Below the pieces are notes generated by a model, which was not told the DNA's origin, made no database searches, and was given only the letters and a program-made list of their open reading frames with translations. DNA of 60,425 nucleotides from contig NZ_JAHHIU010000017.1 of NCBI RefSeq assembly GCF_024539815.1, forward strand, positions 1 to 60,425, written 5' to 3'. Position 1 is the first letter of the stretch. Every line of letters begins with the position of its first letter. The position numbers and the translations under genes were made by a program. Below are positions 34,902 through 43,836 of the stretch, piece after piece. This stretch comes from Streptomyces hayashii (lineage in GTDB: Bacteria > Actinomycetota > Actinomycetes > Streptomycetales > Streptomycetaceae).

Positions 34902-35471
34902 ATGGGTGCTTCACGGGTCCTCAGCTGGAGCGTGTCGGCGAGCGGCGGTTACGAGACCGCGTGGACCGAGGCGGACGACGGCGGGCTGCGGGCCCGGGGG
35001 CGGGCGATGGGCACGACTCCGTGGCCGTACTGGGTGTCCTACGAACTCGACACCGCCGACGGATTCGTGACGCGCCGACTGCGGGTCACCGTCGAGTCGG
35101 CCGAGCGCACGCGCTCCCTGGACCTGCGGCACGACGGTCGGGGCGGCTGGACGGCCGACGGGGAGCGGCTCCCCGGCTTCGGGGAGGCCCTCGACTGCGA
35201 TCTCGGCCTGTGCCCGCTCACCAACACCATGCCGGTCCTGCGGCACGGGCTGCACCGGCGGCCCGGCGAGCGGCGGTTCCTGATGGCCTGGGTGTCGGTG
35301 CCGACGCTGACCGTGCAGCCGTCCTGGCAGACGTACACGCATCTGGGCGCGCACCCGCAGGGCGGCGCGGTGGTGCGCTTCGCCTCGGGGAACTTCCGCA
35401 GCGACGTCGCCTTCGACCCGGACGGTTACGTCCTCGACTATCCCGGCCTGGGCGCCCGGCTCCTCCCCTAG
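34902..35471 (+). CDS. Putative glycolipid-binding family protein (PF06475-like)
   Basis: The product is 189 residues, beta-rich, with no signal peptide. Landmarks are YWVSYELDTADGFVTRRL, LDLRHDGRGGWTADGERLPG, ALDCDLGLCPLTNTMPVLR, then the C-terminal VRFASGNFRSDVAFDPDGYVLDYPGLGARL. These match the family annotated as putative glycolipid-binding, whose biochemical role is weakly established. Its TAG stop overlaps the TAG stop of the convergent ABC-F gene (CTAG at 35468-35471). Probably leaderless. Confidence 0.85.
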   Translation: MGASRVLSWSVSASGGYETAWTEADDGGLRARGRAMGTTPWPYWVSYELDTADGFVTRRLRVTVESAERTRSLDLRHDGRGGWTADGERLPGFGEALDCDLGLCPLTNTMPVLRHGLHRRPGERRFLMAWVSVPTLTVQPSWQTYTHLGAHPQGGAVVRFASGNFRSDVAFDPDGYVLDYPGLGARLLP

Positions 35472-37108
35472 CGCTCCTTCAGCTTGCCGTCCGCGACCTC
35501 CAGCCGGCGCGTGACGTGGACGGCGTCCAGCATCCGACGGTCATGGGTGACCAGCAGCAGCGTGCCCTCGTAGGCGTCGAGGGCGGACTCCAGCTGTTCG
35601 ATGGCCGGCAGGTCGAGGTGGTTCGTCGGCTCGTCGAGGACGAGGAGGTTGACGCCCCTGCCCTGCAGCAGCGCGAGGGCGGCGCGGGTGCGTTCGCCGG
35701 GTGACAGCGTGAGCGCCGGGCGCATGACGTGATCCGACTTCAGGCCGAACTTGGCCAGCAGGGTGCGCACTTCGGCCGGTTCGGTGTCGGGGACGGCCGC
35801 GCGGAACGCGTCCAGCAGCGACTCCGCCCCGTGGAACAGCGCCCGCGCCTGGTCGACCTCGCCGACCAGGACGCCCGAGCCCACCGCCGCGTGGCCGGCG
35901 TCCAGCGGGATCCGGCCGAGGAGCGCGCCGAGCAGGGTCGACTTGCCCGCGCCGTTCGCGCCGGTCACCGCGACCCGGTCGGCCCAGTCGATCTGCAGCG
36001 TCACCGGCCCGAGGCGGAAGTCGCCGAGCCGCACCTCGGCGTCGCGCAGGGTGGCCACGACCGCGCCGGAACGCGGGGCGACCGCGATCTCCATGCGCAG
36101 CTCCCACTCCTTGCGCGGCTCGTCGACGACCTCCAGGCGCTCGATCATGCGCTGCGTCTGCCGGGCTTTCGCGGCCTGCTTCTCGCTGGCCTCGCTGCGG
36201 AACTTGCGGCCGATCTTGTCGTTGTCGTTGGCCGCCTTGCGGCGCGCGTTCTTGACGCCCTTGTCCATCCAGGAGCGCTGGGTCTGCGCGCGGTCCTGAA
36301 GCGCGGACTTCTTGTCGGCGTACTCGTCGTAGTCCTCGCGGGCGTGACGGCGGGCCACGTCCCGCTCCTCCAGGTAGGCGTCGTAGCCGCCGCCGTAGAG
36401 GTTGATCTGCTGCTGGGCGAGGTCGAGTTCGAGGACCTTGGTGACCGTGCGGGTGAGGAACTCGCGGTCGTGGCTGACGACGACCGTGCCGGCACGCAGG
36501 CCGGTCACGAAGCGTTCGAGGCGCTCCAGACCGTCGAGGTCGAGGTCGTTGGTCGGCTCGTCGAGGAGGAAGACGTCGTAGCGGGAGAGCAGGAGGGAGG
36601 CGAGGCCGGCGCGGGCGGCCTGGCCGCCGGACAGCGACGTCATCGGCTGGTCGAGGTCGACGCCGAGCCCGAGCGAGTCGGCCACTTCCTCGGCGCGCTC
36701 GTCGAGGTCGGCGCCGCCAAGGCCGAGCCAGCGCTCCAGGCTCGTCGCGTAGGCGTCGTCCGCGCCGGGCGCGCCGTCGACGAGAGCCTGGGTGGCCTCG
36801 TCCATCGTGCGCTGGGCCTCGGCGACACCGGTGCGGCGGGCGAGGAAGTCCCGCACGCTCTCGCCGGGCCGGCGCTCCGGCTCCTGCGGCAGATGGCCGA
36901 CGGTCGCGGTCGGCGGGGAGAGCCGCAGCTCGCCCTGCTCCGGCGCGGTGAGCCCGGCGAGCAGCGTGAGCAGGGTGGACTTGCCCGCGCCGTTGGCTCC
37001 GACCAGCCCGATCACGTCCCCGGGGGCGACGACGAGGTCGAGCCCGGAGAAGAGGGAGCGGTCGCCGTGGCCGGCGGCGAGGTTCTTGGCGACGAGGGTG
37101 GCAGTCAT
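35468..37108 (-). CDS. ABC-F family ATPase (ribosome-associated, Uup/Ettа-type)
   Basis: The ATG at 37108 gives 546 residues, with no membrane helix. Two ABC domains each carry Walker A (GANGAGKST), signature (LSGGQAARAG; LSPGERTRAA) and Walker B (LLDEPTNDLD; VLDEPTNHLD). They are joined by a charged linker with many Lys/Arg (KNARRKAANDNDKIGRKF), as in ABC-F proteins that act on the ribosome E site. This linker is of the housekeeping Uup/EttA-like kind and does not by itself show antibiotic resistance. The gene is divergent from the oxidase gene. Confidence 0.9.
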   Translation of the reverse strand: MTATLVAKNLAAGHGDRSLFSGLDLVVAPGDVIGLVGANGAGKSTLLTLLAGLTAPEQGELRLSPPTATVGHLPQEPERRPGESVRDFLARRTGVAEAQRTMDEATQALVDGAPGADDAYATSLERWLGLGGADLDERAEEVADSLGLGVDLDQPMTSLSGGQAARAGLASLLLSRYDVFLLDEPTNDLDLDGLERLERFVTGLRAGTVVVSHDREFLTRTVTKVLELDLAQQQINLYGGGYDAYLEERDVARRHAREDYDEYADKKSALQDRAQTQRSWMDKGVKNARRKAANDNDKIGRKFRSEASEKQAAKARQTQRMIERLEVVDEPRKEWELRMEIAVAPRSGAVVATLRDAEVRLGDFRLGPVTLQIDWADRVAVTGANGAGKSTLLGALLGRIPLDAGHAAVGSGVLVGEVDQARALFHGAESLLDAFRAAVPDTEPAEVRTLLAKFGLKSDHVMRPALTLSPGERTRAALALLQGRGVNLLVLDEPTNHLDLPAIEQLESALDAYEGTLLLVTHDRRMLDAVHVTRRLEVADGKLKER

Positions 37109-37197
37109 CAGACGGTAGATCCTAGTGGGCGTGCGCCGCCCCTGGTCCCCTGGGTTTCCCTCCGGCGCCATGGACGGGCGTCCTATACCGTCCCTGC

Positions 37198-38154
37198 GTG
37201 AGCACTCAGGGAAACGACGGGATCGTCGTGGTCGGGAGCGGGGTCGTCGGGCTGGCCACGGCCGTCGTCCTGGCCGAGCGTGGCCTGCGGGTACGGGTGT
37301 GGACGCGGGACCCCGCGGAGCGGACCACGTCCGCCGTCGCGGGCGCGCTGTGGTGGCCGTACCACATCGAGCCGAAGGCGTCGGCCCGCGCGTGGGCGCT
37401 GCGTTCGCTGGAGGTGTACCGGGAGCTCGCCGAGCGGCCCGAGGAGACCGGGGTGCGGCTGGTAGAGGGGGCCATGGGGGAGACGGACCCGGCGAGCGTC
37501 GAGGGCTGGGCCGCGGGCCGGCTGCCCGTACTGCGCCGGGCCACCGCCGCGGAGCACCCGGCGCGCGACGCGGTGTGGGCGCGGCTGCCGCTGATCGACA
37601 TGGCGGTGTATCTGCCGTGGCTGCGGGCGCGGCTGCTGCGGGCGGGCGGCACGGTCGAAGAGCACACCGTGCCGGACCTCGCGGCGGTGGACGCGCCGGT
37701 CGTGGTCAACTGCACCGGGCTGGGCGCGCGCGACCTGGTCGGCGACACGTCGGTGCGGCCGGTGCGCGGACAACTGGTCGTGGTGGAGAACCCGGGGGTG
37801 GACACCTGGCTCGTGTACACCACCGCGGCCGGGGAGCTGACCTACCTCTTTCCGCAGCCGGGACGGCTGCTGCTGGGCGGCACGTCCGAGGAGGGCGTCG
37901 GGTCCCTGGAACCCGACCCCGCCCAGGCGGAGGAGATCGTGCGGCGGTGCGCCGCCCTGCGGCCGGAGGTGGCCGGGGCGCGGATCCTGGAGCACCGGGT
38001 GGGTCTGCGGCCGGTCCGGCCCGCCGTCCGGCTGGAGCGGGAGTCGCTGCCGGACGGACGCACGGTCGTCCACCACTACGGGCACGGCGGAGGCGGGGTG
38101 ACCGTGGCCTGGGGATGCGCGGAGGAGGCGGCCGCGCTGGCCGCCTCCTCCTGA
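37198..38154 (+). CDS. D-amino-acid oxidase-like FAD-dependent oxidoreductase
   Basis: The GTG at 37198 gives 318 residues, the size of D-amino-acid oxidase. The FAD motif is VVVGSGVVGLATAVVLAERG at 10-29. SAVAGALWWPYHIEP is a DAO active-site landmark, as are NCTGLGARDLVGD, PVRGQLVVVENPGVDTWLVY and the C-terminal HHYGHGGGGVTVAWGCA. It would oxidise D-amino acids to imino acids with peroxide. A TATACC -10 box (37184-37189) is 9 bases from the GTG with no ribosome site between, so the mRNA may be leaderless. Confidence 0.92.
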   Translation: MSTQGNDGIVVVGSGVVGLATAVVLAERGLRVRVWTRDPAERTTSAVAGALWWPYHIEPKASARAWALRSLEVYRELAERPEETGVRLVEGAMGETDPASVEGWAAGRLPVLRRATAAEHPARDAVWARLPLIDMAVYLPWLRARLLRAGGTVEEHTVPDLAAVDAPVVVNCTGLGARDLVGDTSVRPVRGQLVVVENPGVDTWLVYTTAAGELTYLFPQPGRLLLGGTSEEGVGSLEPDPAQAEEIVRRCAALRPEVAGARILEHRVGLRPVRPAVRLERESLPDGRTVVHHYGHGGGGVTVAWGCAEEAAALAASS

Positions 38155-38186
38155 CCGGTCACGCAACCGGTGAGCGTTCCTGCCTG

Positions 38187-38262
38187 ATCCGCCCGACCCG
38201 GCCGACCCGCCTGACCCGCCCGGCCCGGCCGACCCGGCCGACCCGGCCGACCCGGCCGACCG
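38187..38262. repeat. 9-bp tandem repeat (GACCCGGCC)
   Basis: About eight head-to-tail copies of GACCCGGCC and its variants GACCCGCCT and GCCCGGCC occur, the last four nearly identical. The array fills the space between two convergent genes and ends one base before the stop of the peptidase. Its 9-bp period is in frame with codons but it lies outside both genes. Likely replication slippage. Confidence 0.8.
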
Positions 38263-38263
38263 G

Positions 38264-40213
38264 TCAGGGAATCCGGAGCTCGCGCCGCGGCGCGCCCGCG
38301 CCGGCCGGCGGGTCGGCGTGCGAGGCGGCGGCGGCCGGTCGTGATCCCGCCGTCGCGGCGGCGAACGCCTTGGCTCCGCCCACGAAGGGGATCCGGGCCG
38401 AGGTCCGGGAGAGGTCCACGGTCAGCGTCGGGGTGTCGGCGGGCGGGTCGATGAGGTCCTTGTCGGTGCCCGCCACGATCAGCGCGAGACGGTGGCCGGC
38501 CGGGACGACGTGGTCGGTGGCCGCCAGGTCGAGGGTGATCGTGTACGCCCTGCCCGGGGTGAGCGGCACGCCCTTGCCGGGGTCCGCGTAGGTGCCGAGG
38601 TCGGCCCAGCCCCGGCTGACGACGGTGGCGCCGACGTCGACGGTCCTGGCCTTCGTCTCCTTGAAGCAGGCGCTGTCTCCCGCGGTGCTCGCGCCCCAGC
38701 AGGTGCGGTCGTCGAGGGTGGTGATGCCCTCGCCGTCGGCCGCGTAGTCCCGGACGGTGTCGGGGCCGAGGTCGACGAGGACGGCGCTCAGGTGGGCCGT
38801 CGCCGTGGTGGGCGCGGCGGTGACGGTGACCTGGGAGGAGCCGGACAGGCGCAGGTCCCGGGTGAGGGCGCCCGTGACGAAGCCGGCCTTGTCGGGGGTC
38901 GGCGTGTCGATCCGTGCTGCCCAGTCGGTCTCACCGAGCCGCGGGTCGTCGGTGAAGGTCGCGCTGCCCTTGCCCCGGCGCAGGCCGAGGGCGCCGACGC
39001 CGGGCCGGTCGCCGGCGGTCGGGCGCAGGATCGCGGTCCGGGTGCCGTGCGGCGGCCAGACCTTCGACGTGACCCACTGGTCGGGGTGGCGTTCGATGTC
39101 GGCCATGGGCTCGCGGTCGATGCCGTTGTCGAAGCCGAGGAGTTCGTGGTCGAACCAGCGGTGCAGGGTGTCGACCCATTCGCCGCGGCGGAAGTCGAAG
39201 GGATCGACGTGGCCGGTCTGGGACAGCCAGATCTTGCGCTCGACGCCGTTCTTCGCGAGGGCGTCCCACCACTGTCCGAGGTGCTTGGTGCGGACGTTGA
39301 GGTCCTGCAGGCCGTGGACGAGGAAGACGCTCGCCTTCACCTTGCGCGCGTCCTTGACGTAGTCGCGCTCGGTCCACAGCGGCGTCCGGTCGCCGGTGCG
39401 CGGGGCGTCGTCGACGAGGCGGCGCTGGACGGCGGCGCACCGGGCGCGCGTGTCAGGGGCGGTGACGTAGTCGGCGAGGGCGTCGGGGCCGGAGTCGTAG
39501 AGGGGCGCGCCCTGGGCGAAGTAGTAGTCGTACCAGGAGGAGATGGCGCTGATCGGGACGATCGTCCGCAGGCCCCGGACGCCGGTGGCGGCGACGGCGT
39601 TGGCTATCGTGCCGTCCCAGCTCTTGCCGATCATGCCGGTCGCGCCGTTGGTCCAGCTCGCCCTCGTGGTCGTGCTGCCCGTGCGGGTGGTGTACGCCTT
39701 GGCGCGGCCGTTGAGCCAGTCGACGACGGCCTTGGCGGACTGCACCTCGAAGCGGCCCCCCACGTCCTCGCAGCCGTCGGAGCGGCCGGTGCCGGCCAGG
39801 TCGACGCCGACGACGGCATAGCCGCGGGGGACGAAGTAGTTGTCGTAGAAGAGCGGCATCTGAACGACGTTCCCGGCCGCGTCGTACGTCTTGCGCTGCC
39901 CCTCGTTGCCGCGTCCGCAGCAGGAGTAGTAGGGGCTGGCGTCCATGATGACCGGCACCTTGCGGCCCTGCGCGGCGGGTTCGCGGGGGCGGACGATGTC
40001 GGCGGCGACCCGGTCCGTCCGGCCGTCGCCGTCGGCGTCGAGCCCGGTGTCGACCCAGACGGCTTCGCGGACGGCGGCCGCGTAGGAGTACACGGGTCGG
40101 CTCTCGCGTGGGGCGCCGTGGGCCGCTGCCGGGGTGAGGAAGGCGGCCACCAGGAGGGTGATGACGGCGGTCGCGAGCGGTCTCCAGGTCGTGAAGCGCG
40201 TGCGTGTCGGCAT
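38264..40213 (-). CDS. Secreted X-Pro dipeptidyl-peptidase (S15, CocE/NonD family)
   Basis: The product is 649 residues with a signal peptide (MPTRTRFTTWRPLATAVITL, cleaved near AAAHGAPR). The alpha/beta-hydrolase domain has the nucleophile S198 in GMIGKSWDGTIANA, preceded by YAVVGVDLAGTGRSDG. The general-base histidine is in SQTGHVDPFD and an Asp in FLVHGLQDLNVRT. The C-terminal jelly-roll domain begins near 400 and ends RELRIP. The family removes X-Pro dipeptides or hydrolyses acyl esters such as cocaine. The nearby secreted M1 peptidase, divergent from it, suggests extracellular peptide use. Confidence 0.9.
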   Translation of the reverse strand: MPTRTRFTTWRPLATAVITLLVAAFLTPAAAHGAPRESRPVYSYAAAVREAVWVDTGLDADGDGRTDRVAADIVRPREPAAQGRKVPVIMDASPYYSCCGRGNEGQRKTYDAAGNVVQMPLFYDNYFVPRGYAVVGVDLAGTGRSDGCEDVGGRFEVQSAKAVVDWLNGRAKAYTTRTGSTTTRASWTNGATGMIGKSWDGTIANAVAATGVRGLRTIVPISAISSWYDYYFAQGAPLYDSGPDALADYVTAPDTRARCAAVQRRLVDDAPRTGDRTPLWTERDYVKDARKVKASVFLVHGLQDLNVRTKHLGQWWDALAKNGVERKIWLSQTGHVDPFDFRRGEWVDTLHRWFDHELLGFDNGIDREPMADIERHPDQWVTSKVWPPHGTRTAILRPTAGDRPGVGALGLRRGKGSATFTDDPRLGETDWAARIDTPTPDKAGFVTGALTRDLRLSGSSQVTVTAAPTTATAHLSAVLVDLGPDTVRDYAADGEGITTLDDRTCWGASTAGDSACFKETKARTVDVGATVVSRGWADLGTYADPGKGVPLTPGRAYTITLDLAATDHVVPAGHRLALIVAGTDKDLIDPPADTPTLTVDLSRTSARIPFVGGAKAFAAATAGSRPAAAASHADPPAGAGAPRRELRIP

Positions 40214-40429
40214 GCGCGGGACGGTACTCCGGTCAACTCCCGTGCAGAAGAGGGCACATGGTGTTCGCCGGGGCGTGGGAAGACCGGTGGCCGGAACACG
40301 ACCGTGCGGACGGTCCGCTCATGACGGCCGAATGGCGATCGTGTGACGGGAGTGGCGCTGGGCAGGTCCTGGGCACAGGGAGTCAATAGGCTCCCGACAG
40401 ACCTCGTGCCTCTACGACTTGGAGCTTTC

Positions 40430-41923
40430 GTGCAGCGCAGAATCCTCGCGCCCGGCGCATTGGCCGCCGCGTCCGTCCTGCTGGCGATCCCGGCGTCGGC
40501 CGCGAGCTTCTCCCCCGGCGCCCCCGGCATCGGCGACCCCTACTACCCGGCCTACGGCAACGGCGGATACGACGTCTCGCACTACGACCTGCGGCTGAAG
40601 TACCAGCCCGCGACGGACGAGTTGGAGGGGACGGCGACCCTCCTCGCGACGACCACGCAGGATCTGTCGCGCTTCGACCTGGACTTCCTGCTCGACGTCA
40701 GCGAGGTGCGGGTCGACGGCGTGAAGGCGGCGTTCGCCGCCTCGGGCGAGCACGAGCTCCAGATCACGCCCCACAAGCCCCTGCCCAAGGGCACGCCGAT
40801 CACCGTCGTGGTGCGCTACAGCGGGGTCCCGTCGTCGAAGCAGGCGTACGGCTTCACCAGTTGGCACCGCACCCCGGACGGCGGGGTCGGCGCGAACGAG
40901 CCCGAGTCGGCCTGGTGGTGGTTCCCCAGCAACGACCACCCGCTCGACAAGGCCACCTACGACGTGTCGGTCCAGGTGCCGGACGGCACCCAGGCCCTCT
41001 CCAACGGCACGCTCCAGTCGTCGAGTTCACGGGCCGGCTGGACCCGCTACAACTGGCGGTCGAACAAACCGCAGGCCACCTATCTCGCCACCCTCGCGGT
41101 CGGCAGGTTCGACGTCACGACCGGCACGACCGAGAGCGGCATCCCGGTCGTCAACGCCTACAGTCAGGACCTGGGCGACAACGCCGGCGCGGCGCGGGCG
41201 AGCATCGAGCGGACCGGGGAGATCGCCGACTGGCTGAGCGGCTACTTCGGGCCGTACCCCTTCGACGCGCTCGGCGGGTACGTGCCGAACACGACCACGG
41301 GGTACGCGCTGGAGACGCAGACCCGGCCGTACTACAGCCCGCGGCAGTTCGCGAGCGGCTCGAACACCTCCGTCGTGGTGCACGAACTGGCCCACCAGTG
41401 GTACGGCGACTTCGTGTCCGTGGCCGGCTGGAAGGACATCTGGCTGAACGAGGGCTTCGCGCGGTACGCGCAGTGGCTGTGGTCCGAGCACGAGGACGAG
41501 GGCACGGCCCAGGAGCTCGCGGACTACGTGTACGCCTCGCACCCGGCCGACGACGCCTTCTGGACGGTGAAGCCGGGCGACCCGGGCCCGGAGAACCAGT
41601 TCGACATCGCCGTCTACGACCGGGGCGCGCTGGCCGTGCAGGCGCTGCGCAACGAGATCGGCGACGACGCGTTCTTCACCGTCCTCAAGGGCTGGCCCCG
41701 GCAGCACGCGTACGGCAACGCGACGATCGCCGACTTCCGGCAGTACGCCGAGCAGGTCTCCGGCAAGCGGCTGGACGCGCTGTTCGACACGTGGCTCTTC
41801 CAGCCGGCCAAGCCCGGGGCGCCCGCGGCGCGCACCGCGTCGATCGCGAAGCCGGCGGCCGCGCCCGTCGCGCCGAAATCGTGGAGGAAGATCGCCGCGA
41901 CGAACGACGTCCACGAGCACTGA
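40430..41923 (+). CDS. Secreted M1-family zinc aminopeptidase
   Basis: The GTG at 40430 follows GGAG at 6 bases and gives 497 residues with a signal peptide (VQRRILAPGALAAASVLLAI, cleavage near PASAAS). The zinc motif HELAH is at 318-322 with the third ligand E341 in WLNEGFARY. GAMEN-like exopeptidase segment reads GGYVPNTTTGYALETQ, that is, not a canonical GAMEN, which is common in this short secreted Streptomyces group. The N-terminal beta-domain starts YDVSHYDLRLKYQP. It lacks the long C-terminal domain of PepN. Likely trims extracellular peptides alongside the divergent S15 peptidase. Confidence 0.9.
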   Translation: MQRRILAPGALAAASVLLAIPASAASFSPGAPGIGDPYYPAYGNGGYDVSHYDLRLKYQPATDELEGTATLLATTTQDLSRFDLDFLLDVSEVRVDGVKAAFAASGEHELQITPHKPLPKGTPITVVVRYSGVPSSKQAYGFTSWHRTPDGGVGANEPESAWWWFPSNDHPLDKATYDVSVQVPDGTQALSNGTLQSSSSRAGWTRYNWRSNKPQATYLATLAVGRFDVTTGTTESGIPVVNAYSQDLGDNAGAARASIERTGEIADWLSGYFGPYPFDALGGYVPNTTTGYALETQTRPYYSPRQFASGSNTSVVVHELAHQWYGDFVSVAGWKDIWLNEGFARYAQWLWSEHEDEGTAQELADYVYASHPADDAFWTVKPGDPGPENQFDIAVYDRGALAVQALRNEIGDDAFFTVLKGWPRQHAYGNATIADFRQYAEQVSGKRLDALFDTWLFQPAKPGAPAARTASIAKPAAAPVAPKSWRKIAATNDVHEH

Positions 41924-42033
41924 TCCCTCCCTGTCCGGCTGCGGTGCGGCCGGAACTCTGCGAACTCCTGTCTGATTCAGGGCGGTTCTGGGTAACAAGC
42001 CGGGACGGACAGCGGAGAGAACGGGGAGAATCC

Positions 42034-42213
42034 ATGGCGACTGCGCGCAACGGCAACGAGGGTCTGGGTGTGTGGCGGGTACTGCCGCTCGTCGGGGCGG
42101 TGGTCCTGGCCGTCGGTCTGATCGGCGGGATGCCCCTGCTGACGCTGCTGGGCGCGGTCGTCGCCCTGGTCGGGGTGGTCGGCCTCACCGTGGCGAGACG
42201 CAAGCAGAACTGA
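42034..42213 (+). CDS. Small two-helix membrane protein, 59 residues
   Basis: The ATG at 42034 has GGGGAG at good spacing. The sequence starts MATARNGNEGLGVWRVLP, then two hydrophobic stretches (LVGAVVLAVGLIGGM and LLTLLGAVVALVGVVGLTV) and ends ARRKQN, so both termini should face the cytoplasm. Function is unknown. It follows the M1 peptidase by 110 bases on the same strand. Confidence 0.8.
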   Translation: MATARNGNEGLGVWRVLPLVGAVVLAVGLIGGMPLLTLLGAVVALVGVVGLTVARRKQN

Positions 42214-42290
42214 CGCCGGGCGAGAGACCTCGGCGGACTTCGCGAGCAGATGCCGGCCCGCTCGCGGGGGACGCCCGGCAGCGCCGCCGA

Positions 42291-42314
42291 CGCGGGCCCC
42301 GTCACGGGCCCGCG
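42291..42314. terminator. 9-bp GC hairpin between convergent genes
   Basis: CGCGGGCCC and GGGCCCGCG pair perfectly around a 6-base loop between the small membrane protein (plus) and the PfkB-family kinase (minus). It could terminate both strands. Confidence 0.6.
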
Positions 42315-42336
42315 GACGCGGGGTCGCCGGCGCGGG

Positions 42337-43308
42337 TCAGGCGCCGCCCTCGGGGGCACCGGCTGCCGGAGCCGCGACCGCCGCGGGGGCGGCCGCCGCT
42401 GCCAGCAGTCCTGCTCGCGAGAGGGCGGCGCTCTCGGTGGCCGGCACCGTGCAGGCGTACGCCCCCGCCAGCGCGCCGTACTCGGCGCACCGGCGGGGCG
42501 GTTCGCCGCTGAGGCGGCCGAAGAGGAACGCGGACGCGAAGGCGTCGCCCGCGCCGTTGGAGTCGACGGCCGGCGCGGGCGGGGCGACGGCGGGCACATG
42601 GGTCAGCTCGCCGTCCGTCAGCAGATACGCCCCTTCGGCGCCGGCCGTGGCGACGACCGCCTCGGCGCGGCCCCGCTCGGCGATCCGGCGCATGGTCGCG
42701 TGCGGGTCCCGCAGCGCGGTGACGGAGACGAACACGACGTCCGCCGCGTAGGCGAAGGCCTCGTGGTAGGGGTTCTCGCCGTCCCAGTTGTGCAGGTCGG
42801 TGGAGATGCCCACGCCCGCCGCGCGGAGCACGGGCAGGGCCTCGGCGCAGGGGTGGGTGATGGACACGTGCGCGTGGCGGCTCACCGCGGCCAGGGCGCG
42901 CAGCGTGTCCTCGGGGAAACGGTCGTCCGGGCGACTGCGGCTGTTGTCGTACAACGAGAGCCGCCGCCCGTCCGGGCCCACCATGTTGACCGCGCGCTTG
43001 GTGCCGGCGGGCTGCGGGATCTCGGTGAGGGCGATGCCCCGGTCCCGGTGCAGGGCGCGCACGAGGTCGCCCTCGGGGTCGTCGCCGAGGAAGTCCAGGT
43101 GGTGGGTGCGCAGGCCGAGGGCGGCGAGGCCCACGGCGACGAAGTCACCGGTCTGCCCGGCGCGGGCGCGGATGCCGCTGTCGATCATGTAGCTGTCGGC
43201 GTACGGGAGCGGCAGCTCCGGCACGTACACGATGGTGTCCACCCCGGCCCCGCCCAGGACCAGGACGTCGACGTCCCTTTCGGCTCCCCCGTCGATCCGC
43301 GCGCCCAT
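42337..43308 (-). CDS. PfkB-family carbohydrate (ribokinase-like) kinase
   Basis: I prefer the ATG at 43308, placed 9 bases after GGGGAGGG; an ATG three codons earlier overlaps the preceding stop as ATGA. The product is 323 residues. PfkB signature 2 is DSNGAGDAFASAFLFG, with the catalytic Asp in GAGDAF, near residue 263. Signature 1 is in the GQTGDFVAVGLAALG region. The substrate could be a nucleoside, ribose or fructose-type sugar; no hexose-specific motif stands out. It ends in an Ala-rich tail. It follows the macro-domain gene with at most 5 bases between, so both work together. Confidence 0.87.
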   Translation of the reverse strand: MGARIDGGAERDVDVLVLGGAGVDTIVYVPELPLPYADSYMIDSGIRARAGQTGDFVAVGLAALGLRTHHLDFLGDDPEGDLVRALHRDRGIALTEIPQPAGTKRAVNMVGPDGRRLSLYDNSRSRPDDRFPEDTLRALAAVSRHAHVSITHPCAEALPVLRAAGVGISTDLHNWDGENPYHEAFAYAADVVFVSVTALRDPHATMRRIAERGRAEAVVATAGAEGAYLLTDGELTHVPAVAPPAPAVDSNGAGDAFASAFLFGRLSGEPPRRCAEYGALAGAYACTVPATESAALSRAGLLAAAAAPAAVAAPAAGAPEGGA

Positions 43309-43313
43309 GTGCG

Positions 43314-43796
43314 TCATCCCTCCCCGTGGTCGTACACCGTCACCGCGACACCCCGCGCCGCCAACCGCCCGGCGACGAGCGGCTCGACGCGGTCCCACGT
43401 GCCTCCGGCCAGCCCGCAGCCTATCCGGGGCATGTGCACCGACGCGCCCAGTTCCAGGGCACGGTCGGCCAGGCGGGCCAGCGCCGTGTCGATGGCGTCG
43501 TAGCGCACGGGGACGCCCTTGCTGCCCGTGCGCACCCCGTGCTGGCCGATCATGTTGGCGACCCACACGTCCGGCTGCACCTGGACCGTCCGGAGCGCGC
43601 CCAGCGCGAAGTCGTTGGAGGCGCGCTGCCTGTGCCAGGCGCGGTAGGCGGCCTCGGGTTCGGGCCAGCGCCGCGACAGCGCCAGGACGAAACCCCTGCC
43701 CCAGCCCCCCATGTCGTTGCAGACATGGGCGATCACCTTGACGCCCTTCACCGACGGAACGGTGGCGTCACCCCGGACGTACGCGATCTCCGACAT
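43314..43796 (-). CDS. Macro-domain protein (ADP-ribose binding/hydrolase)
   Basis: The product is 160 residues, a stand-alone macro domain. Motifs are IAYVRGDATVPSVKGVKVIAH (residues 4-24, nucleotide loop), VCNDMGGWGRGF, YDAIDTALARLADRALELG and VHMPRIGCGLAGGTWDRVEP, the phosphate-loop signature with GCGLAGG. Related proteins remove ADP-ribose or hydrolyse ADP-ribose 1''-phosphate or O-acetyl-ADP-ribose. It is coupled to the PfkB-family kinase downstream. The pairing hints at ribose or ADP-ribose turnover, which is inference. Confidence 0.9.
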   Translation of the reverse strand: MSEIAYVRGDATVPSVKGVKVIAHVCNDMGGWGRGFVLALSRRWPEPEAAYRAWHRQRASNDFALGALRTVQVQPDVWVANMIGQHGVRTGSKGVPVRYDAIDTALARLADRALELGASVHMPRIGCGLAGGTWDRVEPLVAGRLAARGVAVTVYDHGEG

Positions 43797-43836
43797 GACG
43801 CCACCGTAGGCGGGGCCACTGACAGTGGCCCCGGGG

